DNA from: Uranotaenia lowii
Taxonomy: Eukaryota > Arthropoda > Insecta > Diptera > Culicidae
DNA length: 64,000 bases
Assembly (NCBI RefSeq): GCF_029784155.1
Contig: NW_026597122.1
Coordinates: forward strand, 1-64,000
Direction of reading: 5' to 3'
Shown: positions 27,101 to 35,012 of the stretch, one piece after another
Layout of the letters: every line of letters begins with the position of its first letter
Position numbering within the stretch: the first letter of the stretch is position 1
Program-made: the position numbers and the translations under genes
The notes under the pieces: model-generated
The model's input: the letters and a program-made list of their open reading frames with translations, nothing else
Database searches by the model: none
What the model was told of the DNA's origin: nothing

Positions 27101-30100
27101 AACGGTCAATTGATTTCTGATTTCAATATTTGTTTCAAACGACAAAAAAGGGGTTCTTCTTAACTGTCAAATTTGCTTTGCAATAATTACGTGAGTTTGT
27201 ATCGCATCGAAACGAAAATTCACAAACGGGGGTGTTTTTGCACGGTTTGCTCAATTGATTCCTGATTTCAAATTTAGTAGCAAACGACAAAAAGTGAGTG
27301 TACCTATAACGTGTTCAACATTTTTGCAATTATTGCTTAAAAATGCATTCGGAATTGCATCTGCCAAATGCCTGTAAATTGTTATTCATTCAAACTGTTC
27401 TAACATATACTAAATTGAAAGCGAAACGGAGTTCGTATGGGAACAGCTAGTTATGTTATAAAAAGATTCCACTGCTGTATCGACATTTCCTTCATTCTTC
27501 AATATACTTGACCAGTCTATATTATTGAGTTCTTGTTTTAAAAGTTCGTAGTTCGAATTTTGATAGTATGACATTTTCTCGTACTTCCAGTCGCGAGGTT
27601 TGACACAGTAATGAATAAAGAGCGAATATTCGATCGCAGTGTGAAATACTTCATTTTTCCATAGTGAGTCTGCCTATTCATTTACACAATAGTCTTCTGT
27701 ACAGTTTGTAAATAAAAGATCAAGATACGTTACTGTTCTTTACATGATTTACTTGGTTTGAGCCTAGAATAGAAGCGTTGTCAAAAATTAGTTGTAAAGT
27801 TTCGTTCTCCCCTATAACTGGGATTGAAATTGCCATAAATGTGTAGTTTTGCTTCCGGTTTTTCAGCTACTGTATTTTTTTAAGAATTTGGAAAAATAAA
27901 TCAAAATAGTGAGAAGTGGCATATTCAGGTGGGAAGTACACGGAAGCGAAAATGTGCACTTCCTTTGCCAATGATGTTTTAACGAAAACATAATCAAATT
28001 CTGTGTATGTTTGCGTTGCAATTTGTTCTGCGGGGAAAAAAGATTCTATGGCAACGAGACTTTTTTTGGACAATGTTAAATTTCTACCTTTGCGGAAAAC
28101 ATTAAAATTTGCACCAAAAACTTCTTCGCTGTGTACGCTAGCGTCCCAGCTTGTTTCGGTAAACAGTATTACTTTAAAAGACGAGGCCAGAAGTTTCAAA
28201 TTAATATTTCATCCTCACATCTTAAAATTCACATCAGTAGATAAATAAAATTTCAATCACTATCAAGCTTTCCTCTATAGGCGATGGAAGCGCTGCCGAA
28301 TTTGAGTGATGGTTTTGCATTAGTGCAAGTGGGATGCAGCTAAAATTTCACCCAACTTTTGACAGATCTTAAGGGTTTTTTTAAGGAAAGAAAGAATAAC
28401 TTTCCGATTCCATCGCCCATTGGCGTACTAATGTCTGTCTGTCTACCTTTCTTTCATATCTGTAAAATATTTTTCTAAAAATTTCATCACGCCGAGCATG
28501 CCATGAAAATTTGAATCATATAAAAATTCGGCGATTACAATTTTCAAACAAAATTTCTGAATGTTAAGACTGAGAGGAACTTTTTTTTTTATTTTATAAG
28601 GGATTTTAAACTTGTTTGCTTATTCATCCCGTAATTGAGAAGAACTTGGAAACGTTCAATATAAATACATATTAAAATAGCCATACATTTCTTTAAGTCT
28701 CATTGAATATTACGACCTTGAACTTACTTGTCCTGTCCATTTTCAGGTTTATGAGGCATTTTAAACACATGGTTTTTAATGTCCAAACCCGTTTGACACT
28801 TTTTTATATTTAGACAGATGTCAAATCGATAATTATTTTGATGTTTAATTTATTTTCACATTTTTTTTTAAATTGTTCACATTTTTATGAAAAATATTCT
28901 TACCATTTTTTGATACACAAGTTCTAAAATGACATGATTTAGTAATAGAAATTATTTTTTTTTTTATATTTTTAATTATTTCAGCAAACCCATCCGCATG
29001 CTGCACGCCATCAAGGGCCTCATCGGTGCGCCGCAGAACAATTTCAGGCTGTCCAAAAATGGGCGCATCGTGTACGACGAATCCCGGGAGAAATCGGTCT
29101 TTAATCGGATTCTGAAGGAGATTTTTCAACGGGATGGACGCAGCAAAGAAGAGTAAGTAAGCTGCTGTTTTGAGCTATTCGGATTCGGATTGTTGGATAT
29201 GTGTTTTGAATTAATCTTTTTTTTTGTTTCTGTCCCTTTCCATTCTTTCGGGTTTAGACGGAAAACTATTTTCATGAATCTGATAAAGGAAATTCTGCTG
29301 AAGGATTTCTCCACCCAAAGTGAGCCGGACGATCGAAAGCTGCTAGCAATACGAAAGAATCGGAAAAAGGTAGGATTGAAATCCAAACCCAACCTTTTTG
29401 GGATGTTTTGAATACATTGTTGTTGGTGATAATATGGTTTTGTTTTCTTTTTCCTCTTTTTTAGAAGGACAAAAATCTAATCCATAACCGCACGTGTACT
29501 CCCATAAACGATTGTTTTCTTCCGAAAAATTGTGTTCTTAAACAAATACTAGACGTTCAACTATTTGTGAAGGTATTTTCAAAACAAATCATTATTTTGA
29601 AAACAAGTTAATTTTTTTTTAATTTTAGTCAAGCCTTGCCGATTCCAACAAATGTCGAAACCAACAAGACATGTGTTTTCCGATCCAGGCTGAGTCGCTA
29701 AGCTATGTGGATGAGCTGCATGAGAAGTATTTGGACTATATCGATCAAATTCGATGCTCAAGTATGGAAGACGATGATGACGACGACGATGGAAGAAGCT
29801 GCATGAATTCAAATCCCGGCGAAGAAGCAGGAAGGTGTTCCAGTAATTTTACCGACTTCTACCTGAGCTCAGGTGAAAAATATCAGCTAGGGGCCACAGC
29901 AATGGACTGTTCGATTATGCTAACCTTCCGAAGGTTGTCCGAACGGGAGGAAGAAAGGTCAGTACATATGGGATGAAATAAAAATTTAAAGGCCAGGTTG
30001 TTTGTGGTCCCGAGCAGGTGGTATCACGTTTCAGAGATTTAAATACCTGACTATGATTCATTCAATTGAAAGAGCTTTGATAGGTTTCCTCTCGAGCTCT

Positions 30101-31099
30101 CACTATATTATTTCTTAGGGGAAGTTTGATCACAAAGTGCAACATAAAAATAAAAATAAATCCTATCTTTTCGCAAGTTATGAAATCCTCATGAAAACTA
30201 ATAACACTTCCAGATGATTCTCTTCAGTAGATATAATGAGTGCCCCATATCAAATTGCATCACAGTAAAACGCTGTACACATAAGCTTGGGAACCGATTC
30301 TTTTTAAAGTTTCAAACAATGAACTTCAAACTATTTGCAATGTTTTGTTACATTTACTTAATTCTAATTCAATGCCATATTCGTACAATCGTTCATCAGG
30401 CCAAGGTTGCCAAAAAAAATTCTGTGTTTTTGAGAAAAATTTTATCCAAAAATTCTGTGATGGATTTCTGTGATGCTATTCCTTTGAATTTCATAGAAAA
30501 TTCATGGTAAATTGGGTCTTTTTCACATTTTTATTGGGCAAAATCAATTACCTTTACTATTCTTATCATACTTTTCTAATTCACAGTAAGAAATCTAAAT
30601 TTCGATACTGTCAAAAAAAATTATAATTTCGGAAATTCATTCTAAATTTAAAAATTTTGTGAAATCTGTGGAAATTCCAAGATTCTGTGTTCTGTGACAC
30701 AGATTCTGTGATGAAAATTCGTTAAAAATTCTGTGAATTTACAGATTTTTCTGTGATTTCGGCAACCTTGCATCAGGCCCAGATATACCTAAAAGAATTT
30801 GTACAACATATGAAAGCAGCTTCTTCAAGACAGAAATCCACTTCTTTGTCATTGCGGTTTCTTTTATTCATATTCAAAGTTTTTCCAAAGCCAAAACTAA
30901 ACTGATTCAATTCTATTCTTTTAGATTGCCAGCAAGTGCTCGATCGCACATAGTCAGTCTCGAATCGATGAGATTCCTGGTGAACGTGACCATCACCGAT
31001 CTCGATGCCAAATCGCCAAATCATCACAAGAAGTACGTAGACCAGCTGCGGGATTCCGTCGGTGCGTACCGGGACTTTATGATTCGTCTTAGACGATGA
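1..31099 (+). CDS. Ippk: Inositol-pentakisphosphate 2-kinase (IPPK/IPK1), 5'-partial, nine exons
   Basis: Phosphorylates inositol pentakisphosphate at the 2-position with ATP to give InsP6 (known family role; nuclear/cytosolic). Joined exons are 1-114, 17086-17213, 18456-18629, 18691-18749, 28985-29152, 29258-29369, 29465-29572, 29629-29957 and 30925-31099. Phases agree at every junction and give 454 residues to a TGA. Family marks seen are EIKPKQG (visible residues 93-99, the substrate/catalytic motif), CPLDLFSG (151-158), the QNNF...KNG block (175-184) and DCSIM (380-384, metal/catalytic region). The final block VTITDLDAK matches the family's late 'DLDLK' segment. A seven-Asp run at 335-341 looks like a lineage-specific acidic loop. 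The N-terminal part, with the ATP-binding start of the fold, lies left of the window. Two introns are 17 and 10 kb and full of transposons. I am sure of the family from motif order; no search was run. Confidence 0.93.
115..1772. other. IPPK intron 1, first part: nothing identified
   Basis: AT-rich intronic DNA with short A and T runs. The small open frames on both strands have no coding character that I can recognise. Confidence 0.5.
1773..1824. repeat. (AAACT)n pentanucleotide microsatellite
   Basis: About nine head-to-tail AAACT units with one G-containing variant near the end. It sits just before the large inverted repeat in IPPK intron 1. Confidence 0.9.
1855..4225. repeat. 2.4-kb inverted repeat built of tandem ~163-bp monomers (foldback element or hairpin locus)
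   Basis: The left arm reads GCACAATGGGG at 1855 and the right arm ends with its complement at 4225. Long stretches match, e.g. 2040-2057 with 4022-4038 and 2542-2562 with 3513-3533. The arms consist of diverged monomers marked by CAGCCATAACT and GCGTGCGGTGG. In the right arm the marker starts at 2916, 3081, 3243, 3405, 3568, 3733 and 3898, with a diverged last unit near 4062. In the left arm the complement recurs about six times between 2010 and 2830. Orientation switches near 2866. It has no credible coding sequence. It could be a foldback transposon or, if transcribed with the IPPK intron, a source of long double-stranded RNA. Confidence 0.9.
4226..5218. other. IPPK intron 1 spacer: nothing identified
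   Basis: AT-rich sequence without a recognisable element boundary or coding signal. Confidence 0.45.
5219..5604. repeat. 386-bp foldback MITE
   Basis: Ends are AGAACGCCACA and the complementary TGTGGCGTTCT. Inside, about 65 bases from 5262 (CACCTGTGCAAAATTTCAAG...) pair with 5500-5567 with few mismatches. A related but partial sequence occurs near 18880-18950. A TSD was not identified. Confidence 0.7.
5874..8732. mobile_element. Old non-autonomous hAT-like element
   Basis: The left end CAGGGATGAGCTACC and the complement of the right end, CAGGGGTGAGCAACC, are the kind of TIR usual for hAT elements. Flanking octamers TTCTAGAC and CCCTAGAA agree at five of eight positions, as for a decayed 8-bp TSD. 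No transposase is visible in the 2.9 kb. A short retroposed tail (6073-6125) is inserted inside. The pairing of the two ends could be fortuitous. Confidence 0.55.
6073..6125 (+). mobile_element. 5'-truncated SINE/LINE tail with TSD
   Basis: A 53-bp segment with the block GGATGGTAAAGTGTC and an A-rich end is flanked by TCGGATTGAT at 6063-6072 and 6126-6135. It resembles the 3' tail of the SINE at 9265-9457. It looks like a truncated retroposition product. Confidence 0.65.
8733..9252. other. IPPK intron 1 spacer: nothing identified
   Basis: AT-rich. It has only short frames, with no element ends seen. Confidence 0.4.
9265..9457 (+). mobile_element. tRNA-derived SINE, full length
   Basis: The 193-bp body starts GGGCTTGTGATATAGCTCAG and holds an A-box-like TAGCTCAGTTGGCA and a B-box-like GAGTTCGAGCCC, so it carries a pol III promoter. 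The tail block ATAATGGTAAAACGACTATA is followed by poly(A). It is flanked by a perfect 12-bp TSD, ATATGCAAATGA, at 9253-9264 and 9458-9469. The TSD and poly(A) show it is a retroposon, not a tRNA gene. Confidence 0.92.
9470..9959. other. IPPK intron 1 spacer: nothing identified
   Basis: AT-rich intronic DNA between the SINE and the large hAT-type element. No feature is supported. Confidence 0.4.
10400..10940. repeat. Degenerate TATGACAAAA minisatellite (left arm)
   Basis: Dozens of variants of an ~11-13-base A-rich unit with TATGACAAAA or TTTGACAATA cores run in one orientation. The complementary orientation starts near 10940 and resumes after the Helitron. Several apparent minus-strand frames here are products of this repeat. 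Confidence 0.85.
13260..13745. repeat. Tandem duplication inside the Helitron
   Basis: The stretch CACATCTAGGCG...CCATGTGCTGTG...TTGGTTGAGAAATA near 13280-13405 recurs at 13625-13748 with substitutions, a period of about 340 bases. The following block (GGAGACGAAAAACAAACC at about 13498) recurs again near 15517, so at least a partial third copy lies 2 kb away. Confidence 0.75.
13896..14084 (+). CDS. Unrecognised short exon-like frame in the Helitron cargo
   Basis: Sixty-two codons, GC-richer than their surroundings and very basic, including HRNRKKRGPPVPY and WKPAKKMLLD, ending in TAG. I do not recognise a family. The composition change within an AT-rich Helitron suggests a captured gene fragment or a remnant of another element. 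Chance is possible at this length. Confidence 0.25.
   Translation: MVGPTMEQRTQRHLEHRNRKKRGPPVPYVSNGQYRWKPAKKMLLDAETMRNLRKLRQSSRPS
15768..16090. repeat. Degenerate TTTTGTCATA minisatellite (right arm)
   Basis: Inverse orientation of the repeat at 10400-10940. The block at 10940-11026 joins it when the Helitron is removed. Confidence 0.8.
16565..17085. other. End of IPPK intron 1: nothing identified
   Basis: AT-rich sequence ending in a pyrimidine-rich tract and CCCACAG acceptor. No other feature seen. Confidence 0.5.
17086..17213 (+). CDS. Ippk: IPPK exon
   Basis: Acceptor CCCACAG precedes 17086 and donor GTTTGT follows 17213. It encodes 42 residues plus the split Ala, including SRLKKEIKQHEG and LYPDVAFLPAEL. 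It enters in phase 1 and leaves in phase 0. The open frame runs a little beyond both ends, but the phase match to both neighbours fixes the boundaries. Confidence 0.88.
17214..18455. other. IPPK intron 2
   Basis: A 1.24-kb intron. Apart from the SINE-type tail at 17536-17592, nothing is assignable. The 109-codon plus-strand frame near 18061-18390 is T-rich and looks non-coding. Confidence 0.5.
17536..17592 (+). mobile_element. 5'-truncated SINE tail
   Basis: The block AATGCCATAAAGATGGTAAA followed by TGACTATAATCGAAAC and an A-rich end is nearly identical to the 3' end of the SINE at 9265-9457. The tRNA head is missing. A TSD was not resolved. Confidence 0.7.
18456..18629 (+). CDS. Ippk: IPPK exon carrying the EIKPK motif
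   Basis: Acceptor TTTTTAAACAG, donor GTGAGT; 58 codons in phase 0. It contains YCVEIKPKQGW, the signature of inositol-pentakisphosphate 2-kinases, and CRFC, which fits the conserved Cys-rich part after that motif. Confidence 0.95.
18691..18749 (+). CDS. Ippk: IPPK exon
   Basis: Short 59-bp exon after a 61-bp intron, with acceptor CTTTTAG and donor GTGAGT. It encodes KVSKYCPLDLFS, the conserved 'YCPLDL' block, and ends in phase 2. The Gly completed in the next exon is 10.2 kb away. Confidence 0.95.
18750..21018. other. First part of IPPK intron 4
   Basis: AT-rich intron sequence. It holds a stretch related to the foldback at 5219-5604 (18880-18950) and a 295-bp segment bounded by direct repeats (19057-19388). 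The rest, 19389-21000, shows nothing that I can assign. Confidence 0.45.
19057..19388. repeat. Segment bounded by 18-19-bp direct repeats
   Basis: TTGAACTAAAACCAACCTG at 19057-19075 and TTGAACTAAAACCACCTG at 19371-19388 differ by one base. They flank about 295 bases that are GC-richer than the surroundings. This could be a TSD around an unclassified retroposed segment. Confidence 0.45.
21019..22423. mobile_element. TA-flanked TIR element with TTCTGCGCA subrepeats
   Basis: The left end CCGTGAACGGCCCTAATTCT and the complement of the right end differ at one base near the tip and continue as GCGCAGTT. TA borders both ends (21017-21018, 22424-22425), fitting a Tc1/mariner-type MITE. The motif ATTCTGCGCA recurs at least five more times inside. 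A second inverted repeat (21570-21739) sits in the middle. No transposase frame. Confidence 0.75.
21570..21739. repeat. Inverted repeat with 33-bp perfect arms
   Basis: 21584-21616 and 21694-21726 are perfect reverse complements containing CGCCCCAGCTGGGGGAAC. Imperfect pairing extends outward through TTCCGG on both sides. The loop is 77 bases. It is GC-rich compared with the host element, so it is probably a separate small MITE nested there. Confidence 0.8.
22424..23224. other. IPPK intron 4 spacer: nothing identified
   Basis: AT-rich, with no element ends or coding signal seen. Confidence 0.4.
23225..23530. repeat. Degenerate CGACCATTCGG subrepeats and a CAGGGTGGCC end fragment
   Basis: Variants of CCTARCGACCATTCGG and GTATGTCCATT recur between 23280 and 23470. 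They are followed by CAGGGTGGCCACAGAACCGG with AACCGGGAA repeats, which looks like one terminus of a hAT-type element. No partner end was found nearby. Confidence 0.4.
23956..24912. mobile_element. Mutator-like (MULE-type) non-autonomous element with GC-rich passenger
   Basis: The ends GATTGTATCCCATTTACCCG and, complemented, GGTTGTACTCCATTTACCCG are matching TIRs flanked by a perfect 9-bp TSD, GTTAAGTAT (23947-23955, 24913-24921). Nine-base TSDs are typical of Mutator-like elements. The arms carry repeated CCCAGAATG and TTTCCCAGAA units in opposite orientation. Removing the element and one TSD restores the host RT reading WLQLYLTDRTQ, which proves the insertion. The centre (24360-24640) is GC-rich. 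Confidence 0.85.
24360..24640. other. GC-rich passenger segment inside the Mutator-like element
   Basis: About 280 bases far richer in G+C than anything nearby. An 81-codon plus-strand frame (24446-24691) reads PADLDQCLRAAASDGGSAG and an opposing frame also stays open. I do not recognise either. It may be a captured host or retroelement fragment; coding status is unknown. Confidence 0.4.
25915..27451 (+). mobile_element. Non-autonomous Helitron
   Basis: It starts TCTTTATATATAAAAAGC after an A and ends GGGAACAGCTAGT before a T, the exact A/T target and TC...CTRRT termini of Helitrons. A short CGAA/TTCG stem precedes the end. A (GTTT)n run lies at 25942-25969, and about six ~140-bp repeats fill the body. 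It interrupts a LINE whose sequence continues on both sides. No Rep/helicase gene. Confidence 0.85.
26094..26930. repeat. ~140-bp tandem repeats inside the Helitron
   Basis: The core GGGGTCGTCCATA recurs at 26094, 26227, 26366, 26515, 26647 and 26789, a spacing of 133-148 bases. Each is followed by TTTTGTGATATTGACG and GATGAAAATTTGCA-like blocks. Six diverged units are visible. Confidence 0.85.
28251..28984. other. End of IPPK intron 4: nothing identified
   Basis: AT-rich sequence leading to the TTATTTCAG acceptor at 28984. Confidence 0.45.
28985..29152 (+). CDS. Ippk: IPPK exon
   Basis: Acceptor TTATTTCAG, donor GTAAGT. Its sequence is clearly GC-richer than the flanking intron. It encodes the helix RMLHAIKGL and the segment APQNNFRLSKNGRIVYDE, matching the family block that ends in a Lys-Asn-Gly turn. 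It leaves in phase 2. Confidence 0.94.
29258..29369 (+). CDS. Ippk: IPPK exon
   Basis: Acceptor CGGGTTTAG, donor GTAGGA; 37 codons after a split Glu. It encodes a basic amphipathic stretch, IFMNLIKEILLKDF, which fits the family's late regulatory helix. The downstream intron is 95 bp. Confidence 0.9.
29465..29572 (+). CDS. Ippk: IPPK exon
   Basis: Thirty-six codons in phase 0 with acceptor CTTTTTTAG and donor GTATTT. Contains CVLKQILDVQLF, which corresponds to the conserved 'L-Q-x-Q-ML' block after the variable linker. Confidence 0.88.
29629..29957 (+). CDS. Ippk: IPPK exon with acidic loop and DCSIM motif
   Basis: Acceptor AATTTTAG, donor GTCAGT, leaves in phase 2. It encodes a linker with seven consecutive Asp, then YQLGATAMDCSIMLTF, where the Asp of DCSIM is the expected metal-binding position. 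The open frame runs past the donor, but the last exon joins only from 29957. Confidence 0.93.
30402..30770. mobile_element. 369-bp hAT MITE in the last IPPK intron
   Basis: Both ends read CAAGGTTGCC inward and are flanked by a perfect 8-bp TSD, CATCAGGC (30394-30401, 30771-30778). The motif ATTCTGTG recurs in both halves. It lies 154 bases before the last exon's acceptor. Confidence 0.88.
30925..31099 (+). CDS. Ippk: IPPK last exon
   Basis: Acceptor TTCTTTTAG. It completes an Arg codon, encodes FLVNVTITDLDAK and ends FMIRLRR before TGA at 31097-31099. The C-terminus is slightly shorter than in the vertebrate enzyme as I remember it. Confidence 0.93.
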
Positions 31100-32392
31100 A
31101 TATCTATAGACACAGGAACACCATGGAACCGGAAAAACATGTATTTTAATAGATAGAGTAATTTATAGGTATTAATAATATTTATTCTAGTGATTTAATA
31201 GGAGCTTTTATCGGTATCGGGAGGAATAAATGTAATTTTTAAAAAAATCGATCTTAAGTTTTGCCTTAAGTTTTTTTGAAACTATTTTTTTTTGTTTTTC
31301 ATGTACTAATCTGACGTCACGCATCGATCAAAAATACTAGATTTTGTATAAGTTGCACAATTAGGGCCAATTTTTTCGCTGGTTTTTTGTTTTTTTTTCA
31401 TAAATTTTATCAGTAATAAACGTAATAGTTTAAGTCTATATGCTTTAAATTAAATTGTTCTCGATACCGTTAAATATTTTAATCGTTTTTATGTCAAATA
31501 ATCCGGGAAATGCGAACCATTTTAGCAACAAAACCTATAGCAAAGGTGTAAGGAGTATTTATGATATTTATTAACGTGTGTAATTATAAGCTTCAAAAGA
31601 ACTGAGTGTTATGTTAGGAAAAATTCTGGATAAAACAAAATCATACTTGACGAGGTTAAAATAGCTTACACCAACTAAAGGAATTTTAGATAAAGAGATT
31701 AAATAATAAAGTTTAGAAAACAAAAATTTAAAACAAGAGCAAGAAGGTCCTTAATTTTATTGAAAAATTAAAATAAATTGTTACTGACTCTATTCAATAC
31801 ATAGAAGTGAATAATTGGAAATAAAGTTATCTATGTTTGTATTGAAAATTGTTTTTTAATTGTATCACTCGTCTTATTGTGGTGTCAGCTAACCGACATA
31901 ACGTTGCTCAACTTAACCTAAGCAAAACTATTCACCTCGTCTAGTAATTGCTTTTACGTTTTAATGCACCATCTAATCATTTCCTCACCCTAAAAGTGTC
32001 TTTGTACCGCTAGTTTTTTATGTTTTTCCTGTATATTTTTTGACTTGCAACGAAGAATAAGGGCCTTCAATGAAAAATCAACATCATTTTTGTTTCTTCT
32101 GTGGAACCGATCCTGCTTATGGTTTTTGTGCCACTTTATCAGTTCCATAAAAGAAATTTTCCGCTTAACAACTTGTAGGGATGAGATGAAGGATATGCAG
32201 AAAACAAATCATATTTAATTAAAAAAAAAGTAATAGTTGTATTTGGCAACACTAAAGATAAATAAAGAAAAATAAATTTCAGTGGCAACGTTTGTTATTT
32301 TAGTCACACTAGGCAAACAAACAAAACAAAGTCAATCGATCCACAGACAAAATTGATCTATTCTTGTGAGCGACAGACGTGTCAAAGTGAAC
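31100..32392. other. IPPK 3' UTR and downstream spacer
   Basis: 3' UTR to about 31250, then AT-rich DNA with no gene or element end that I can support. Confidence 0.45.
31225..31230 (+). terminator. IPPK polyadenylation signal
   Basis: AATAAA lies 126 bases after the IPPK stop codon in an AT-rich 3' UTR. It is the first canonical hexamer downstream of the stop. Confidence 0.6.
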
Positions 32393-32400
32393 CTCTGAAT

Positions 32401-34302
32401 CAGGCCCGTGCGAAGGACCCGTCCATGCGGGGGGGAGGGGGGGGGGGGTTCAAAATTCAAATTTAGATAAAAATAATAACAATAAAAAAAATAAACAATA
32501 AAAAAGGAAAGGGATTTCTTACACCGTTTCTCACTCATGATTAACACACAAACTAAATAAAGGACGGATGAAAAAAACAAAATTTTCGAAACATATTACA
32601 ATGAAAGTTTCAAATTTTCGATAAGTCATGAAAGTAAGAAAGAAATTTGTTCCAAAAGAATGTCTTAGCAAATTTAAAATAAACATTTCCAAAATACAGA
32701 GTTAAAAACAAATCTGAAATCTGGGGCAAAACTTACCATTATCAGTTGTTAGGAAAATGATAATAGTTGTAATAGTAGTAATAACGTGAATGACGAAAAA
32801 ACTGATAAAAAATTCAAAATAAGGAGTTCAAAGTTTTGTTATTTATATTGAAAGCACCAATCAAAGTTAGTTAACACTGCGTATTTTTAATTAGCTTTAA
32901 AGTTACTTCTTCGAACAATTTTTCAAACTTTTAAGAATAATTTAAAAAAAATTATCGATCCAAAAAACAAGATTTCATATAAAAAATATTATTAAAAAGT
33001 TTTTAAATTTTCAATCGCAGGTTTTTAGCTTTAAATTATAAGCTCTGACTATTTTGTCACTTTTGATTGAAGTATTGGCTTCTAGGAAGAACAGAAGGTG
33101 GAAACTATGTTTTCTAATTAAAAATTTGAAGTTAAAGACTAATGTTTCAAGAAAACGAAAATTAAGAATTAAAAATCAAGGACAAATTTGTTAAAAATAT
33201 TTCTAAAAATTTAAGAATTCTGACAATAAAATTCGGCAAGTTAATAATAAAATTGTAAAAAGCTGTACTATAAAATTCTGTAAATTTATTCGAAAATGAA
33301 AACAAAATCTGAAATGATAAAGAGTTTAAAAATGTATCAGTTTTAAGTGAAATCAAACATAACTGATAACTGATTAACTAACAAACCTACATTTATGAAA
33401 AATCTGATTCTGATTCTTCATCCAATTAAGGAAAAATATTTTGATGATAATGATGCATAATCTAATAAGTAAAATACATCAGTAAAAAAATTAAAACCAT
33501 AACATTACAAGTATCTTTGACATTACAGCAGAAAGTTTAAAAAAAAATTGATTTTGTTTAAAGTTGATAATTCATATAAAGCTTTTATTTTTAAATAATA
33601 TGTTTTTATTTGAGCTTTTGTAAAAAAAAAGTGCAAAAATTTGTCTAATGATTTTAACTTATTTTGAAAAGTCATTTCAATAACAAAAGTTGATAGAAAT
33701 AATTACATATTTAGATTCGGGCCACCCTAATTAGTTAAAATAACTGTTTAAATTCATTGCACCAAATGTAAATTTTGTGGCTTTTTGTAAATTATTAAAA
33801 CCCTTTTTGGAAGAACAAAAACCACGAAATAAAATTGAGCCTGGAATTGGTTTTTTAAGAATATTTTATATCAACACAACTAATGACATAAACATTTTTT
33901 TAAATGAAAAAATGGTTCGTTTCAAACTCTGTTCTTATTTAGTTGCACTTCTTAATAAAAACCCATTCAAAAGACAAGGTAGGGTTTGTTTATATCAAAT
34001 TTTGAGTTTTAATACAAAAGGTTGATTGAACTGAAAATTGAAATCTACAATCAAAGTTAGTTTCAGTTCGTGAACGGAAAATAGTGCTCTAGATCGAAAT
34101 GCCTCAAGCCAAAGGTGATTTATGTCGAAATTCCGCAGGAGGCAAAAAAAAATTCTGACTTGCTTGTTGACACTTATTTTCAAATACATTGCAAGATCAA
34201 GTAATCTTCCGATACTACGGTGGAAATATTTTCTTGGAAAAAATCTTCATGGGGGGGGGGGGGTTTAACCCCTAACCCCCCCCCCCCATTCGCACGGCCT
34301 TG
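32401..34302. mobile_element. Non-autonomous hAT element with G-run ends
   Basis: The left end CAGGCCCGTGCGAA and, complemented, the right end CAAGGCCGTGCGAA are flanked by a perfect 8-bp TSD, CTCTGAAT (32393-32400, 34303-34310). Long G or C runs sit just inside both ends (about 32428-32449 and 34252-34287). The 1.9-kb body is very AT-rich with no transposase. Same family as 57651-59770. Confidence 0.88.
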
Positions 34303-34411
34303 CTCTGAATTGAGATTCGTAAAATCACGACACAACTTTGTCCAAGACCATAACTTCGTATCTTACTAAAAAAAGTATTAGGTGTTGAATGTGGGTATGT
34401 CTGTTGGCATT

Positions 34412-34529
34412 AAACAATAATAAATTCAATTGACACCACTGCTGGATGCCTAGCATGGTATTGCATGACTACTTTACATGCAATACTTCGCGAGGCTCAA
34501 GCATTGATGTCAATTGAATTTATTGTTTA
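34412..34529. repeat. 118-bp imperfect palindrome
   Basis: AATAAATTCAATTGACA near 34418 pairs with TGTCAATTGAATTTATT at 34508-34524. Inner pairing GGTATTGCATG with CATGCAATAC gives a near-complete hairpin. It is probably a small MITE; no TSD resolved. Confidence 0.65.
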
Positions 34530-35012
34530 TCAATGTGAAAAGACCTACCCTGTTAAACAGATTTTTTTTTTTTTTTTGTGATGGTCCCATGAGCCCCATT
34601 TGGGTCCTCCCTCCACCCCATACGCATCTTTTGAAGTGGGAGGGACAATTTATCCTTTGGATATTTGATCATACACTAATGACTTTTTTGTCTAATAAGA
34701 TACGTAGTTACGGTCTTCAACAAAGTTGTTCAACTGAAAATATCCTTAAGAGAATTTATCATTGGCGCAAAAATCATCAGCATACTCGGTTCCACAGAAG
34801 AGAAAAAAGTTGATTTTTCAGTACAAAATATCCATTTTTCCATACAAAAATGGAAGTTCGAATTTACTCATGTAAACGTTTCTTAAAAATTCTGCAAAAA
34901 ATCATGGATAAGTTTTGAATCAAAACAAAGCTTTTTAGACCCCATGGTTTGAGAAATTCAAAAATGACCCCAAATCGACTCAGTCTAATGCGCAGAGTTA
35001 TTGTAGTGATAA

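Larger units (their letters stand above)
23700..28250 (-). pseudogene. Broken non-LTR retrotransposon (LINE), split by two later insertions
   Basis: The pieces read on the minus strand. An endonuclease-like part (28199-27867) has ILFTETSWD and VHIFASVYFPPE. A linker (25836-25471) follows, then RT motifs near 25440-24960 (AEPDGLPPCFLKN) and RT catalytic blocks at 23960-23703 (SGVPQGSHLG, YADDMKLF). Between them lie a Helitron (25915-27451) and a Mutator-like element (23956-24912); removing each rejoins homologous sequence. Stops and a frameshift near 25890 add to the decay, so it is inactive. The clade is uncertain (CR1/I/Jockey group). The 3' end is missing or unrecognised. Confidence 0.85.
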
